Shown: piece after piece, positions 17,704 through 29,640 of the stretch
How positions within the stretch are numbered: position 1 is the first letter of the stretch
How the letters are laid out: each line of letters starts with the position of its first letter
Assembly: GCF_000828575.1 (NCBI RefSeq)
Contig: NZ_AP011952.1
Location: 1,455,001-1,519,000, forward strand
Reading direction: 5' to 3'
Source: Methanothermobacter sp. CaT2
Lineage (GTDB): Archaea > Methanobacteriota > Methanobacteria > Methanobacteriales > Methanothermobacteraceae
DNA length: 64,000 bases
Notes under the pieces: model-generated
Databases searched by the model: none
Seen by the model: only the letters and a program-made list of their open reading frames with translations
What the model was told of the DNA's origin: nothing
Translations under genes and position numbers: made by a program

Positions 17704-18690
17704 ATGGGAGTTAAACTCAGGGATGTTGTATCACCCCGCAGGATACGCCTTGAGGACCTTAGGGGAAGAACAGTTGCAGTCGATGCAGCCAACACACTCT
17801 ACCAGTTCCTATCAAGCATAAGGCAGAGGGATGGAACACCCCTCATGGATTCCAGGGGTAGAGTAACATCACACCTCAGCGGCATACTCTACAGGACGGC
17901 CGCGGTCATGGAGATGGAGATAAGGGTCATATATGTCTTCGATGGAAGGTCCCATCACCTCAAGGGCGAGACCGTGAGCAGGAGGGCTGATATCCGGAAG
18001 AAATCTGAGGTTGAGTGGAAGAGGGCCCTTGAGGAGGGGGACATTGACAGGGCGAGAAAATATGCTGTAAGGTCCGCAAGGATGTCCTCAGAAATACTGG
18101 AGAGTTCAAAGAGGCTCCTGGAACTTCTGGGAATACCCTATGTACAGGCACCCGGTGAGGGGGAGGCTCAGGCATCATACATGGTTAAGATGGGCGATGC
18201 ATGGGCCGTGGCATCCCAGGACTATGACTGTCTCCTTTTCGGCGCCCCAAGGGTTGTAAGGAACCTCACCCTCAGCGGAAAACTTGAGGACCCCGAGATC
18301 ATTGAACTGGAGTCCACCCTCAGGGAACTCTCAATCAGCCACACACAGCTCGTGGATATGGCACTACTCGTCGGGACTGACTTCAATGAGGGTGTAAAGG
18401 GGATAGGCGCAAGGAGGGGACTCAAACTCATCAGGGAGAAGGGCGACATTTTCAACGTCATCAGGGACCTTGAAGCTGACATAGGTGGCGACCCCCAGGT
18501 CCTCAGGGGGATATTTCTGGAGCCAGAGGTTTCAGAGGACTATGAGATCAGGTGGAGAAAACCTGACGTGGAAGGTGTTATCGAGTTCCTTTGCACTGAA
18601 CACGGCTTTTCAGAGGACCGTGTGAGGGCGGCGCTTAAAAAATTTGAGGGTGCATCCTCCACCCAGAAGAGCCTGGAGGACTGGTTCTGA
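17704..18690 (+). CDS. fen: Flap endonuclease 1
   Basis: Structure-specific 5' nuclease that removes flaps in Okazaki-fragment maturation and repair. 328 residues: N domain with VAVDAANTLYQFL and VIYVFDGRSH, the helical clamp, I domain with QAPGEGEAQASYM and VASQDYDCLLFGAP (metal-binding acids), helix-hairpin-helix VGTDFNEGVKGIGARRGLKLI, and a C-terminal PIP box STQKSLEDWF for PCNA. Normal length. Starts at ATG 17704 after GGGTGTTC; last gene of the aks run. Confidence 0.96.
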   Translation: MGVKLRDVVSPRRIRLEDLRGRTVAVDAANTLYQFLSSIRQRDGTPLMDSRGRVTSHLSGILYRTAAVMEMEIRVIYVFDGRSHHLKGETVSRRADIRKKSEVEWKRALEEGDIDRARKYAVRSARMSSEILESSKRLLELLGIPYVQAPGEGEAQASYMVKMGDAWAVASQDYDCLLFGAPRVVRNLTLSGKLEDPEIIELESTLRELSISHTQLVDMALLVGTDFNEGVKGIGARRGLKLIREKGDIFNVIRDLEADIGGDPQVLRGIFLEPEVSEDYEIRWRKPDVEGVIEFLCTEHGFSEDRVRAALKKFEGASSTQKSLEDWF

Positions 18691-18702
18691 AAGCATTAAT
18701 TT

Positions 18703-20631
18703 TTATGAAGCACCCCACTTCATGACCTCATCGAGGCCTGGTTCATCAAGGAATCCCCTTTTTCTGCAGAATTCAGTGAGCCGCCTGTAGGAGGGGTGGG
18801 CTGAGAGTGTCCGGCTATCCCCTATTATTATGAGCTTGCGTCGGGCACGGGTGAGTGAAACGTTTAGACGCCTTAAATCCTTCAGAAACCCTATACTGCC
18901 ATTCCTATTGCTTCTGACCATTGAGATTATTATAACATCCTTCTCACGTCCCTGGAATCCGTCAACACTGTTCACCTCGACATCTATCATGGATGAGATG
19001 AGGTCCACCTGGTCATCGTAGGGGGTTATTATACCGATCTCCTCAGGTTTAACACCCATCCTCATGAGTGAACGGGAGATTATAACTGCAAGGTCCGCTT
19101 CAAGGGGGTTCTGTATTGAGGTTGAACCCTTTAGCCTGCGCTCACAGCCATCCAGTCCTGAAGTGTCAATGAAGAGGACGGGGTCGGGATCTGCGAGTTT
19201 CTGGCAGATATCTGAGTCAGGGACATCCTCGATGATATCCCTGATGGATATACCCTCAAGGGATGGATGGGCCCTTATCCTCCCATCATAGAATTCACGG
19301 TTGGGGAACTCCATTATGGCCGGGTGCATGCGGTACTGGCACTTCAGCATCCTGGACCTGCCCGGGTGGCGTTCGATAAGTTCTTCAAAGAGTGTCCTCT
19401 CAAGTTCGGATGCATCTCTGCTGAGTATTGTGGGTGGAAGCTGCCTGTGATCCCCTGCCAGTATGAATCTTGGTGCCCTTGCAAGGGGTATGAGTATGCT
19501 TGGTATTGTGGCCTGGGATGCTTCATCGACGATGGCGACATCGAACCTTAAGCCATCTATGTACTCGAGGGCTGCAGATGAGTTGGTTGAAAGGACAACC
19601 TGGCTCTCCCGGAGTATCCTGTCAGCGATTCTCATCTCTGCCTCCTGAAGCTTACTGTGGAGGTCATCTATCCTCTGGTTTGTCTCTATCCAGCGGGCCA
19701 TTGAGATCATGACGTTGGGTGAGATGCCCCTTGCACCCCTCCTCTTTGTGGCGTTGATGAGTATCTGGGTGTCACTGAGGCCCCTCCTGATCTGTGGGGT
19801 GGGTTTCTGGTGCCTCTCACGTTCCTCTATGAGTTCATCGATCTTCTCCTGGTATTCCTGGACTTTCCTGTATTCAGGGTGGTTTTCAATTTTATAGGCA
19901 AGGGTCTCCATCAGGTTTTCCCTTGAAACCCTCTGGGGGTGTCCCAGGCGGACGCATTTAACATGACCTGCAATTCCCTCAAGGAGGTTATCAACTGCTG
20001 CGTTGCTCTCGGCGGTTACAAGGACCCGGCTGCCCCTCATGACCTCCTGCCTTATTAGCTCATGGAGGGTGCGGGTTTTACCGGTTCCAAAGGGGCCGTG
20101 TATGAGAAAAAAATCCTCTGATCCAAGGGCCATCCTGATGGCATCCCTCTGTGATTCGTTGAGTTCCGGGTCCACAGCCTGGAAATCAAGCCCATCAACC
20201 CCATCTGAAGGTTTTTCTGTACCACAGAGGAAACCCAGGACCCTGAGAACGTTTCTGGTTGGGGATTTGAGGTTGTCAATCATTCTCTGAAAGGTCACAT
20301 CATTGGCATAGAGGTCTATCCTCACATTTTTGAGGGCCCATCCAGGAACATGTTCAAGGGCAACAACCAGGAATCTCTTACCCTTCATTGCAACGGTACC
20401 TGTCAGGTCGCTCCTGAGGGGGTTTCCCCTACTTATAAGGACGAGGTCACCCACGGATATCTGGGTGTCTATGGGGTCACGTCTTCCGTACTTGACAAGG
20501 TGAAATCCCAGCTCCCTCCCGGTTATCTTACCGTTCAATCCATTCACAGCCCTTCCAGCCCTCTCGCGCTGTCGGGGGGAAAGCCTCCTTATCTCATTCA
20601 TCATGGCGCTTATTTCGGCTTCCCTCTCCAT
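18703..20631 (-). CDS. Superfamily I helicase, Upf1/IGHMBP2-like
   Basis: 642-residue SF1B helicase. Motifs in order: [15 protein letters not shown] (about 180), [18 protein letters not shown] (about 360), [66 protein letters not shown]. The N-terminal 150 residues form a beta-rich region as in IGHMBP2. ATG at 20631 has no Shine-Dalgarno site; a TATATAAAG box at about 20652-20662 on the same strand lies 25 bases ahead, so the mRNA is probably leaderless. The frame stays open 23 codons further up without a standard start. Likely in replication, repair or RNA surveillance. Confidence 0.88.
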   Translation of the reverse strand: MEREAEISAMMNEIRRLSPRQRERAGRAVNGLNGKITGRELGFHLVKYGRRDPIDTQISVGDLVLISRGNPLRSDLTGTVAMKGKRFLVVALEHVPGWALKNVRIDLYANDVTFQRMIDNLKSPTRNVLRVLGFLCGTEKPSDGVDGLDFQAVDPELNESQRDAIRMALGSEDFFLIHGPFGTGKTRTLHELIRQEVMRGSRVLVTAESNAAVDNLLEGIAGHVKCVRLGHPQRVSRENLMETLAYKIENHPEYRKVQEYQEKIDELIEERERHQKPTPQIRRGLSDTQILINATKRRGARGISPNVMISMARWIETNQRIDDLHSKLQEAEMRIADRILRESQVVLSTNSSAALEYIDGLRFDVAIVDEASQATIPSILIPLARAPRFILAGDHRQLPPTILSRDASELERTLFEELIERHPGRSRMLKCQYRMHPAIMEFPNREFYDGRIRAHPSLEGISIRDIIEDVPDSDICQKLADPDPVLFIDTSGLDGCERRLKGSTSIQNPLEADLAVIISRSLMRMGVKPEEIGIITPYDDQVDLISSMIDVEVNSVDGFQGREKDVIIISMVRSNRNGSIGFLKDLRRLNVSLTRARRKLIIIGDSRTLSAHPSYRRLTEFCRKRGFLDEPGLDEVMKWGAS

Positions 20632-20781
20632 TTCAACAAGTCTTATGAGCCTCTTTATATATGATTTCAGCCTGCTGATTCTCTCACCCTCTCCGGATCT
20701 TTATAGACTCTCAGAAGATCATATGCTGAAGGGGTACCATGTCCATTCTGGATTTCAGGGATTTTAGTCCAGGATCCTCTA

Positions 20782-21405
20782 TCAGAATGGCGGGTACTCC
20801 CCGAAGAACTCCCGGGCATATCTTCTCGCGGTTTCAACCTGCACAGGATACCTGCCTTCAAGGCGAAGTTCAAGTTCTTCCCTGGTTTCCGAGGATGCAA
20901 CCGTCCTGAGGAATTCCACATAGACATCAAGACTCCTGTCTGATCCACCATCCAGACATGGCATCTCAACTGTGAGACAGATATCATCACGTTTGAAGAG
21001 CTTCTTACGTATATGTGGAGACACCGATCCTATAAGCACACCCTCTTCAAGTTCTATGAGTGGAGGAACACCCTCAGATGACTTCCTTGACGGATCTGTG
21101 AGCTTATCATAGTTTTCCCTGCGGTAGCAGTGGGCCTCAAGGTAGGTTGATGGCCGGTACTTCTCTATGAGTCTGAGTATCTCCCTCCCCTGGGGGCTCC
21201 TGTAGTAGTCAGGGTTGAGGGTGCTGATGTAGGGAGTGGGGTTGCAGCTGTATATTATCAGCCTGCCATTATCTATGTCATTGAAACCCAGTCTTCTGAG
21301 GGCCCTTATGGTGGTGAGACCCTCCCTTCCATGCACACCACCCACAAATAACCTTACAGGGCCATCCCCCTTATCTATCAACCTGAAAAATCCCAATATG
21401 GTCAC
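20782..21405 (-). CDS. DUF2119 protein, zinc-carboxypeptidase-like
   Basis: 207-residue archaeal protein of unknown function. The N-terminal RLFVGGVHGREGLTTIRAL resembles the H-x-x-E zinc site of M14/succinylglutamate-desuccinylase proteins (HGRE), and STYLEAHCYRREN (about residue 111) could supply the third ligand. No membrane segment or signal peptide. Start at ATG 21405 is 12 bases downstream of the ahcY-like gene stop, so the two are likely co-transcribed. A metal-dependent amidohydrolase is inferred; substrate unknown. Confidence 0.75.
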   Translation of the reverse strand: MTILGFFRLIDKGDGPVRLFVGGVHGREGLTTIRALRRLGFNDIDNGRLIIYSCNPTPYISTLNPDYYRSPQGREILRLIEKYRPSTYLEAHCYRRENYDKLTDPSRKSSEGVPPLIELEEGVLIGSVSPHIRKKLFKRDDICLTVEMPCLDGGSDRSLDVYVEFLRTVASSETREELELRLEGRYPVQVETARRYAREFFGEYPPF

Positions 21406-21416
21406 CTGCAGATAGA

Positions 21417-22670
21417 TCAGGTTCCTTCTTCCCAGTTTTCAAGGTAGAGTCTCTGTTTTTCTGTGAGTTCATCGATCTCAATGCCCATGGCATCGAGTTT
21501 CATCCGGGCAACCATCAGGTCTATCTCATCGGGTGCCCGGTAGACTCCAGGGTCTGGTTTCTCCTGGAGGAGGTGTCTTGCTGATAGTGCCTGCATTGCA
21601 AAGCTCATATCCATTATCTCTGCAGGATGACCCTGGCCACGCTCGGATGCAAGGTTCACAAGCCTGCCCTCAGCCAGAAGGTATATTTTACGTCCATCAG
21701 GCATTATGAACACTTCGATGTCCTCCTTAACCTTTCCTGTCTCCCTTGAGAGCTCTTCAAGGGCCTCCCGGTTTATCTCAACGTTGAAGTGGCCGGAGTT
21801 CGCCATGACACAGCCATCCTTCATGTTCATGAATTCGGATTCAGAAACCACGTCTGTGTTCCCGGTGGCTGTTATGAGTATATCGGCCTCCTTAACAGCA
21901 TCTGAAACCTTCATAACCCTGAAACCATCCATACGTGCTTCAAGAGCTCTTATGGGATCCACTTCGGTCACTATTACACTGGCTCCAAGTCCCTCAGCCC
22001 TCATGGCTATACCGCGACCGCACCACCCGTATCCGCAGACCACGACGGTCTTCCCGGCTATCAGCATGTTGGTGGTCCCCATTATGGAGTCAAAGGTTGA
22101 CTGTCCGGTACCGTAGCGGTTGTCAAAGAGGTACTTGGTGTAGGCGTCGTTCACCGCCATCACAGGGAATTTGAGGGCTCCGTCGGCTGCCATTGCCCTC
22201 AACCGGTTTATACCAGTGGTTGTCTCTTCACAGGCACCTATTATCCCATCAAGGAGCTCCGGCCTCTCCCGGTGGACAAGGAATATCATGTCTGCACCAT
22301 CGTCTATGAGGATTTCAGGTTCATGGTCCAGGACGCGGTGTATGTTCTCATAGTATTCCTCGTTTGTCTCCCCACGCCACCCGTAAATGTTGAGTCCCAT
22401 CTTCGCCCCCGCGGCTGTGGCGTCGTCCTGGGTTGATAGGGGGTTGCATCCGGTCATGGCGACCTCTGCACCGCCTGCCTGGAGTGTGAGACCAAGGTTT
22501 ATGGTCTTTGGTTCGAGGTGAAGGCATGATCCTATGGTAACTCCTTTGAATGGTTTCTCCTCTGAGAAGTCACTTTTTATCCTTTCAAGTACAGGCATGT
22601 GTTCCTGAACCCATCTGATCTTTTTTTCGCCCTGAGGGGCTAGTGAAATATCTTTAACTTTATATGGCAT
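21417..22670 (-). CDS. ahcY: S-adenosyl/S-inosyl-homocysteine hydrolase
   Basis: NAD-dependent hydrolase of the AhcY family, 417 residues, recycling the by-product of SAM-dependent methylation. Visible: [23 protein letters not shown], the [25 protein letters not shown] Rossmann motif (Gly-x-Gly-x-x-Gly about residue 213), NSGHFNVEI and the C-terminal [10 protein letters not shown]. In Methanocaldococcus the orthologue prefers S-inosylhomocysteine because SAH is first deaminated, and the same may hold here. Shorter C-terminus than the eukaryotic enzyme. Confidence 0.92.
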   Translation of the reverse strand: MPYKVKDISLAPQGEKKIRWVQEHMPVLERIKSDFSEEKPFKGVTIGSCLHLEPKTINLGLTLQAGGAEVAMTGCNPLSTQDDATAAGAKMGLNIYGWRGETNEEYYENIHRVLDHEPEILIDDGADMIFLVHRERPELLDGIIGACEETTTGINRLRAMAADGALKFPVMAVNDAYTKYLFDNRYGTGQSTFDSIMGTTNMLIAGKTVVVCGYGWCGRGIAMRAEGLGASVIVTEVDPIRALEARMDGFRVMKVSDAVKEADILITATGNTDVVSESEFMNMKDGCVMANSGHFNVEINREALEELSRETGKVKEDIEVFIMPDGRKIYLLAEGRLVNLASERGQGHPAEIMDMSFAMQALSARHLLQEKPDPGVYRAPDEIDLMVARMKLDAMGIEIDELTEKQRLYLENWEEGT

Positions 22671-23214
22671 TGCATCACCCGGTTAACATCTTGGAGTTCC
22701 TTGTCTGTAGATAATAGGTTGTGGGTCATCACTTAAAAATAGTTAATGGACTTTTCTGGGATGCTAATGTCAGACCATCACAGCACATCCTGTTGACCAC
22801 CCTCAGAGACCATTAATGTTGGTAAATTTAGGAGAGTTTTAGCTTCATTACCATATTTTGCCATTGTTTTCATGGATTCGGATGTTCAGGACTATTATAA
22901 GCATTAGGGCCTCTGGGTTGGTATAGTTATTGGTCGCCGGAGCATGATTCCCATCTGATTATAATGAAATCGAGAAAAATCTAGACAGTGGATACCCATA
23001 TCATGATTTTGATGATAAGAACCATCTCGTCATCGAGGCAAAGCATCATCCACCCCAATCTGACCAATCCCACTCTATGCACTAACACGTGTAATAACAG
23101 TTAACGGGAAAAAATAGAAAAATCCTATAACGTGGAATCCCACTGCTTCTTCTGATTACAGTTCCAGACCAGCCAAATGAGATTTCTACAGAAATAAAAA
23201 AATTTATTGAGGAG
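22671..23214. other. 544-bp intergenic region, no supported gene
   Basis: AT-rich non-coding space between cdc48 (3' side) and ahcY (5' side). It holds the presumed ahcY promoter in its left part. On the plus strand, 22948-23085 is open for 45 codons and reads like protein (NLDSGYPYHDFDDKNHL), but it has no start codon or ribosome-binding site and could be the remnant of a decayed gene. No tRNA-like or snoRNA-like structure was recognised. Confidence 0.5.
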
Positions 23215-25540
<2,326 letters not shown>

Positions 25541-25595
25541 TAGATGGATTTTGTGCGATGTGGTATTAAACAGAGTTACACAGAAAGGGTCAGGA

Positions 25596-26900
25596 TCACC
25601 TTATTGAGGCACCGATACCCCTCAGAACACCCAGAATCTCCTCATAACACTCCCTGTCAAACACCCTCACTCTGAGGGTTAAGCTGAAATGATCAGGGGG
25701 TATCTGGGGCCCACGGTAAAGGTCAACAATTTTCACATCAACCACACACTCAAGCAGACCAATCAGGTGTGCTATGACCTCTGGATCCACGGAATCAGAA
25801 AAAACAGCAGATACATCATAGACCCTCAGATCAAGGTTTTCAACCTTCCAGCGGCGGAGTTCCTCCTCTGACAGCACCCTGATATTGGAGATCTTGAACT
25901 TCATGACCCTCTTACCGGACCTCAGCATGGCATAGTCAGGTGTAACAGACTCAAGTACACCAACATGCACCCTGCCTGAATAGATGTGCTTGATGCCAAT
26001 CTCCTGACCAACAGAGTTCCTCAGCACAATCAGTTCCTGATTAAGTGCCTCTATGGCCTTATCTGATCTTCCAAGTGATGCCTCCACATCATCTATGTTC
26101 TTGGCTGCAAGGCCCATCCCTGCCACAAAGTCATCCATCCGCCCATCCCTCAGCATCTCGTTTAGCCTGGTAGCAGTTCTCAGGAAACAATCACGCATCT
26201 CCTGCCCGTAGGTGTTGTGGGTCTGGATCGAATAGGCAAGGTAGGGGTTCTGGGCCACTATCCTGGCTATCGTATCTATCATAAGGTTGTAGATTGGGCT
26301 TGCAAACTTACGGGACTCCCTTATGTCAACACCCTCAGCCTCCAGTGTGGCTGCTATGCTTATGTAGGCGAAGTGTGTGAGGACCTGAACAACACTCATC
26401 ATACGGTCATGGGTGGATGGGTCGGTGACTATCACACGGGCCTTTCTCTCCTCAAGGAACCGGATCACATCATCAAGCCAGGGGTTATCCCCGGAGGGTG
26501 TTAGGACGACGACCTGCCCCTCAAGGGATGATACACGGGGTCCAAACATTGGATGGGCCGGGATGTAGTGGGCGCCCCTGGCTATGAACCTCTCCATGAC
26601 CCTGGCCGGCTCCTCCTTGACTGAGGTCACATCCATGAGGAGTCCACCCTCCCTTACATGGGGCGCAACCTCCCTGAGGACATCCGAGGTCACCTCTATC
26701 GGGACGGATACAACCACAACATCGGCCAGTGAGGCAGCCCTCACATTGTCACGGCAGTACTCCGCACCTATCCTTCCGGCGGCTGATCTGCCAGTATCAG
26801 GGTCCCTCCCGGTGATTATGACCCTGAGGCCCTCCTTCCTCAGGAACCTGGCTATCCAGTATCCAAGTCCACGGGTACCCCCTATGATGCTGATAATCAT
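25596..26900 (-). CDS. tyrA: Prephenate dehydrogenase with C-terminal extension
   Basis: Tyrosine-pathway dehydrogenase, 434 residues from ATG 26900 (preceded by GGTAGGTAAG; eight codons earlier another ATG is possible). N-terminal dinucleotide motif ISIIGGTRGLGYWIARFL, then PAHPMFGPRVSSLEGQ and STHDRMMSVVQVLTHF, the prephenate-binding histidines. Residues about 305-434 form an extension beyond the catalytic core, with HIYSGRVHVGVLESVTPDY and a terminal alpha/beta stretch RVRVFDRECYEEILGVLRGIG that looks ACT-like, presumably for feedback control by an aromatic amino acid. Confidence 0.88.
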   Translation of the reverse strand: MIISIIGGTRGLGYWIARFLRKEGLRVIITGRDPDTGRSAAGRIGAEYCRDNVRAASLADVVVVSVPIEVTSDVLREVAPHVREGGLLMDVTSVKEEPARVMERFIARGAHYIPAHPMFGPRVSSLEGQVVVLTPSGDNPWLDDVIRFLEERKARVIVTDPSTHDRMMSVVQVLTHFAYISIAATLEAEGVDIRESRKFASPIYNLMIDTIARIVAQNPYLAYSIQTHNTYGQEMRDCFLRTATRLNEMLRDGRMDDFVAGMGLAAKNIDDVEASLGRSDKAIEALNQELIVLRNSVGQEIGIKHIYSGRVHVGVLESVTPDYAMLRSGKRVMKFKISNIRVLSEEELRRWKVENLDLRVYDVSAVFSDSVDPEVIAHLIGLLECVVDVKIVDLYRGPQIPPDHFSLTLRVRVFDRECYEEILGVLRGIGASIR

Positions 26901-26936
26901 CTTACCTACCGTTTCATTATCCATGACATCAAGTAC

Positions 26937-27302
26937 TCACAGCCTATCCACATCATTTCTGAAGGCCTTAACAGCTATGTAACCTCCGATACTTCCAAGG
27001 AGGAGGCTGATGGCACATACAATCAAGAATCCCACTGACAGACTGAACACATCAGGTCCAACAAGTCCAGCGATTCTTCCAGGCATCTCTGGCCCGAATA
27101 TCATCCCGGAGGCAAAGCTGAGAACAGCAAGTAGGAGGGATGCGGTACCCCCCTCCCCTGCGCTTCTCCTATCTGGCCTTGTGAGGTAGGTTGCCAGAAA
27201 GCCGGTGAAGGTGTAAACAAACAGTCCATCGATGAAGAAGAGCATCACAAACCCGGCGATTATACTGAGGAAGATTGCAGTTCCAGATCCATAGTCACCC
27301 AT
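26937..27302 (-). CDS. Small four-helix membrane protein (DUF5518-like)
   Basis: 121 residues from ATG 27302, chosen because GGAG lies seven bases upstream; the frame itself opens at 27383. Four hydrophobic segments are clear: about 7-30 (IFLSIIAGFVMLFFIDG), 33-45, 60-75 and 90-115 (LSVGFLIVCAISLLLGSIGGYIAV). It resembles the DUF5518 membrane proteins frequent in methanogens and haloarchaea. Downstream of it on the same strand is tyrA. No function is known. Confidence 0.7.
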   Translation of the reverse strand: MGDYGSGTAIFLSIIAGFVMLFFIDGLFVYTFTGFLATYLTRPDRRSAGEGGTASLLLAVLSFASGMIFGPEMPGRIAGLVGPDVFSLSVGFLIVCAISLLLGSIGGYIAVKAFRNDVDRL

Positions 27303-27403
27303 CACATTACACTCCGAAGCCTTCCATGAGAATACTCCTAGTTTTATAATAGCATTCTTATATATTATCATTAACTCCGCCAATGATTTTTCAGGGTGAA
27401 TCC

Positions 27404-28465
27404 ATGAGGATAGTTGAAGAGGATGAGAAGAACGGTGTCATTGAACTCGTACCCGAAACCCTTGATGATCTCTGGCACCTCTCACACATAATAGAGGAGG
27501 GAGACCTCCTATCAGCCAGGACCACGAGGAGGATACAGGATACCAGTGGAGAGAAGATAAGAAGTGACAGGGGAGTTAAAAAGACATTTTACCTTGGGAT
27601 AAGGGTGGAAACTGTCAGCTTCCACATCTACACCGGTAGACTGAGGGCCACCGGCGTTATAGAGAGAGGCCCTGAGGACCTTGTACCCATGGGCTCCCAC
27701 CACACCCTTGAGGTAAAACTCAACACACCCCTGAGGATCCAGAAGGAGCACTGGAGCAGATGGACACTTAAGAGGCTCAGGATGGCTGTAAGGGCATCAA
27801 AGAATCTGAAGGCAATCATACTTGTAATGGAGGATGATGTCGCTGAACTGGGCCTCATAAGACAGTACGGGGTGGAGTACAGGGGCCCCATAACAGGCCA
27901 CATTCCTGGTAAGAGAATACAGCAGAGGGACCGGGGTAAACTGAGGCGGGAATTCTATGAGAGCATCGTGGAGTCACTCCAGAAGCATGGAGACCTTGAG
28001 ACAATCATAATAGCGGGACCAGGCTTTTACAAGTCAGATTTCTATGACTACCTCATGGAGAGGTATCCTGAAATCGCAAAGAAGGCGGTACTTGAGAACA
28101 CCGGAACCGGGGGGCGCGCAGGCATATCCGAGGTTCTTAGGAAGGGGACGGTTGAAAGGGTATCATCAGAGAAGAGGATAGCCTCTGAGATAAGGAACGT
28201 TAACGAGTTCCTTGAGAAGCTGGCCAGGGACCCTGACTCCGTTGTCTATGGTAAGGTTGAGGTTATGGATGCCATTAACATGGGGGCCGTTGAGAAGCTC
28301 CTGGTACTGGACAGGGTTGTTAGCAGGGAGGACATTGAGGGCTACCTCGACATGGTTGAGAGCATGGGCGGTTCCGTGGTACTCATAAGCAGTGAACACG
28401 AGGGCGGAAAGCAGCTGGAATCACTGGGAGGCCTGGCAGGGATTCTAAGATTCAAGATCCAGTGA
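27404..28465 (+). CDS. pelA: aPelota (Dom34) mRNA surveillance factor
   Basis: Ribosome-rescue factor; in archaea aPelota works with aEF1A and ABCE1 on stalled ribosomes and with aEF1A as a termination partner homologue. 353 residues from ATG 27404 behind GGGTGAATCC. N-terminal Sm-like domain (IELVPETLDDLWHLSHIIEEGD, RRTRRIQ-type basic loops TTRRIQDTSGEKIRSDRG), middle domain with VMEDDVAELGLIRQYGVE and IIAGPGFYKSDFYDYL, C-terminal domain with VEVMDAINMGAVEKLLVLD. No GGQ motif, as expected for Pelota rather than aRF1. Confidence 0.95.
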   Translation: MRIVEEDEKNGVIELVPETLDDLWHLSHIIEEGDLLSARTTRRIQDTSGEKIRSDRGVKKTFYLGIRVETVSFHIYTGRLRATGVIERGPEDLVPMGSHHTLEVKLNTPLRIQKEHWSRWTLKRLRMAVRASKNLKAIILVMEDDVAELGLIRQYGVEYRGPITGHIPGKRIQQRDRGKLRREFYESIVESLQKHGDLETIIIAGPGFYKSDFYDYLMERYPEIAKKAVLENTGTGGRAGISEVLRKGTVERVSSEKRIASEIRNVNEFLEKLARDPDSVVYGKVEVMDAINMGAVEKLLVLDRVVSREDIEGYLDMVESMGGSVVLISSEHEGGKQLESLGGLAGILRFKIQ

Positions 28466-28482
28466 CTTCATGGGGATTCAGA

Positions 28483-29634
28483 ATGTTCAGGAGACTTGAG
28501 GATCGATGCAGGGGATGTGGAAACTGCCGCGAACTGAAATGCAGTGAAAACTGCACTGGCTGCAGGGCATGCCTCCTTGTATGTCCTGAGGACGCGATCC
28601 TGCCAGGGGAGCCTGAACCTAAAGAATATACGGTAGCAGTGAATGGGAGGGAGGTCAGATCAGGAGGCACAGTTGGAGATGCCCTGGAGGGGGCGGGCCT
28701 TAGAAGGACTATGATTCCGGCTGAGGGGGATGTATTCTCACCCTGCGGGTCCGGGGCCTGCCTTGCCTGCAGTGTATCCATTGATGGCTGCATCGCACCA
28801 TCCTGTGTAACACCCCTCTCTGAGGGCATGGTCATAGAGACGGCACCGGAACCTCCACTCAGGTATGTGAGCAGCTTTGGTCCCCACACAGCCGGTGGAG
28901 TTGGAACTCCATTTTCTGAGAAGACAGGGGCTCCCGTTGAGGTGGTGTGCTTCACCCATGGCTGCAACCTGAGATGTCCCCAGTGTCAGAACAGTCAGGT
29001 TGCATTCACATCAGAGGGAAACCTGCTTGACCCCCATGAAACAGCAGGGATCCTCATGGGCCTTGAATCCATCTACAGGACCGGCACTGTCACCATATCT
29101 GGCGGTGAATGCACCCTCAACAGGACATGGCTCTCCACAACCATCAGGGCAATCAGAGAACTTAAAGGGGATGTTAACGTCCATGTTGACACCAACGGAA
29201 CCATTCTTACCCCTGAATATCTGGATGAACTCCTGGATTCAGGAATGAACCGTATAGGGATTGACCTCAAGGGCCTCAGGCCTGAGACCTTCATGGAGAT
29301 ATCAGGACTGCATGATGAGAAAACCGCCAGGGTTTACCTTGATAATTCATGGAATGCATTCAGGTACCTTTCAGAGAACCACCGGGACATCTTCATGGGT
29401 CTGGGGGTGCCCTACAGCAGGTCACTCATATCCATAGATGAGCTCTCAGCCATGGCCTCAAGGATATCATCCATAAACAGGGACGTTCAGGTAACCGTCC
29501 TGGATTACAGACCCGAATTCAGGCGCAGGGATATTGAGAGACCATCTGAGGATGAGATGATGAGGGTGAAGGATGTGATGATTGATGAGGGCCTAAGGAA
29601 CGTTGTGGTCCAGACATCAGCGGGTTTCAGGTGA
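28483..29634 (+). CDS. Radical SAM protein with N-terminal 4Fe-4S and 2Fe-2S-like domains
   Basis: 383 residues from ATG 28483 (GGGGATTC upstream; an upstream GTG at 28462 overlaps the pelA stop). Three Fe-S regions: a ferredoxin-like part with CRGCGNC, CTGCRAC and CP (residues about 9-40); a plant-ferredoxin-like fold with CGSGACLAC then two further Cys (about 83-105); and the radical SAM core with GCNLRCPQC (about 157-165), ISGGECTLN and IDLKGLRPETF. The core resembles PflA/Nrd-activating enzymes. Probably a glycyl-radical or methylation-type activase with built-in electron transfer; substrate unknown. Sits between pelA and an MraY-like gene. Confidence 0.82.
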   Translation: MFRRLEDRCRGCGNCRELKCSENCTGCRACLLVCPEDAILPGEPEPKEYTVAVNGREVRSGGTVGDALEGAGLRRTMIPAEGDVFSPCGSGACLACSVSIDGCIAPSCVTPLSEGMVIETAPEPPLRYVSSFGPHTAGGVGTPFSEKTGAPVEVVCFTHGCNLRCPQCQNSQVAFTSEGNLLDPHETAGILMGLESIYRTGTVTISGGECTLNRTWLSTTIRAIRELKGDVNVHVDTNGTILTPEYLDELLDSGMNRIGIDLKGLRPETFMEISGLHDEKTARVYLDNSWNAFRYLSENHRDIFMGLGVPYSRSLISIDELSAMASRISSINRDVQVTVLDYRPEFRRRDIERPSEDEMMRVKDVMIDEGLRNVVVQTSAGFR

Positions 29635-29640
29635 TCTGGA

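Noticed and set aside
20667-20990. 107-codon minus-strand frame overlapping the DUF2119 gene
   Set aside because: Composition is typical of a shifted frame of the true gene, and only its last 115 bases are outside it, with no start signal there.
22948-23085. 45-codon protein-like frame in the ahcY-cdc48 gap
   Set aside because: No start codon, no ribosome-binding site and too short to judge; kept only as a note on the intergenic region.
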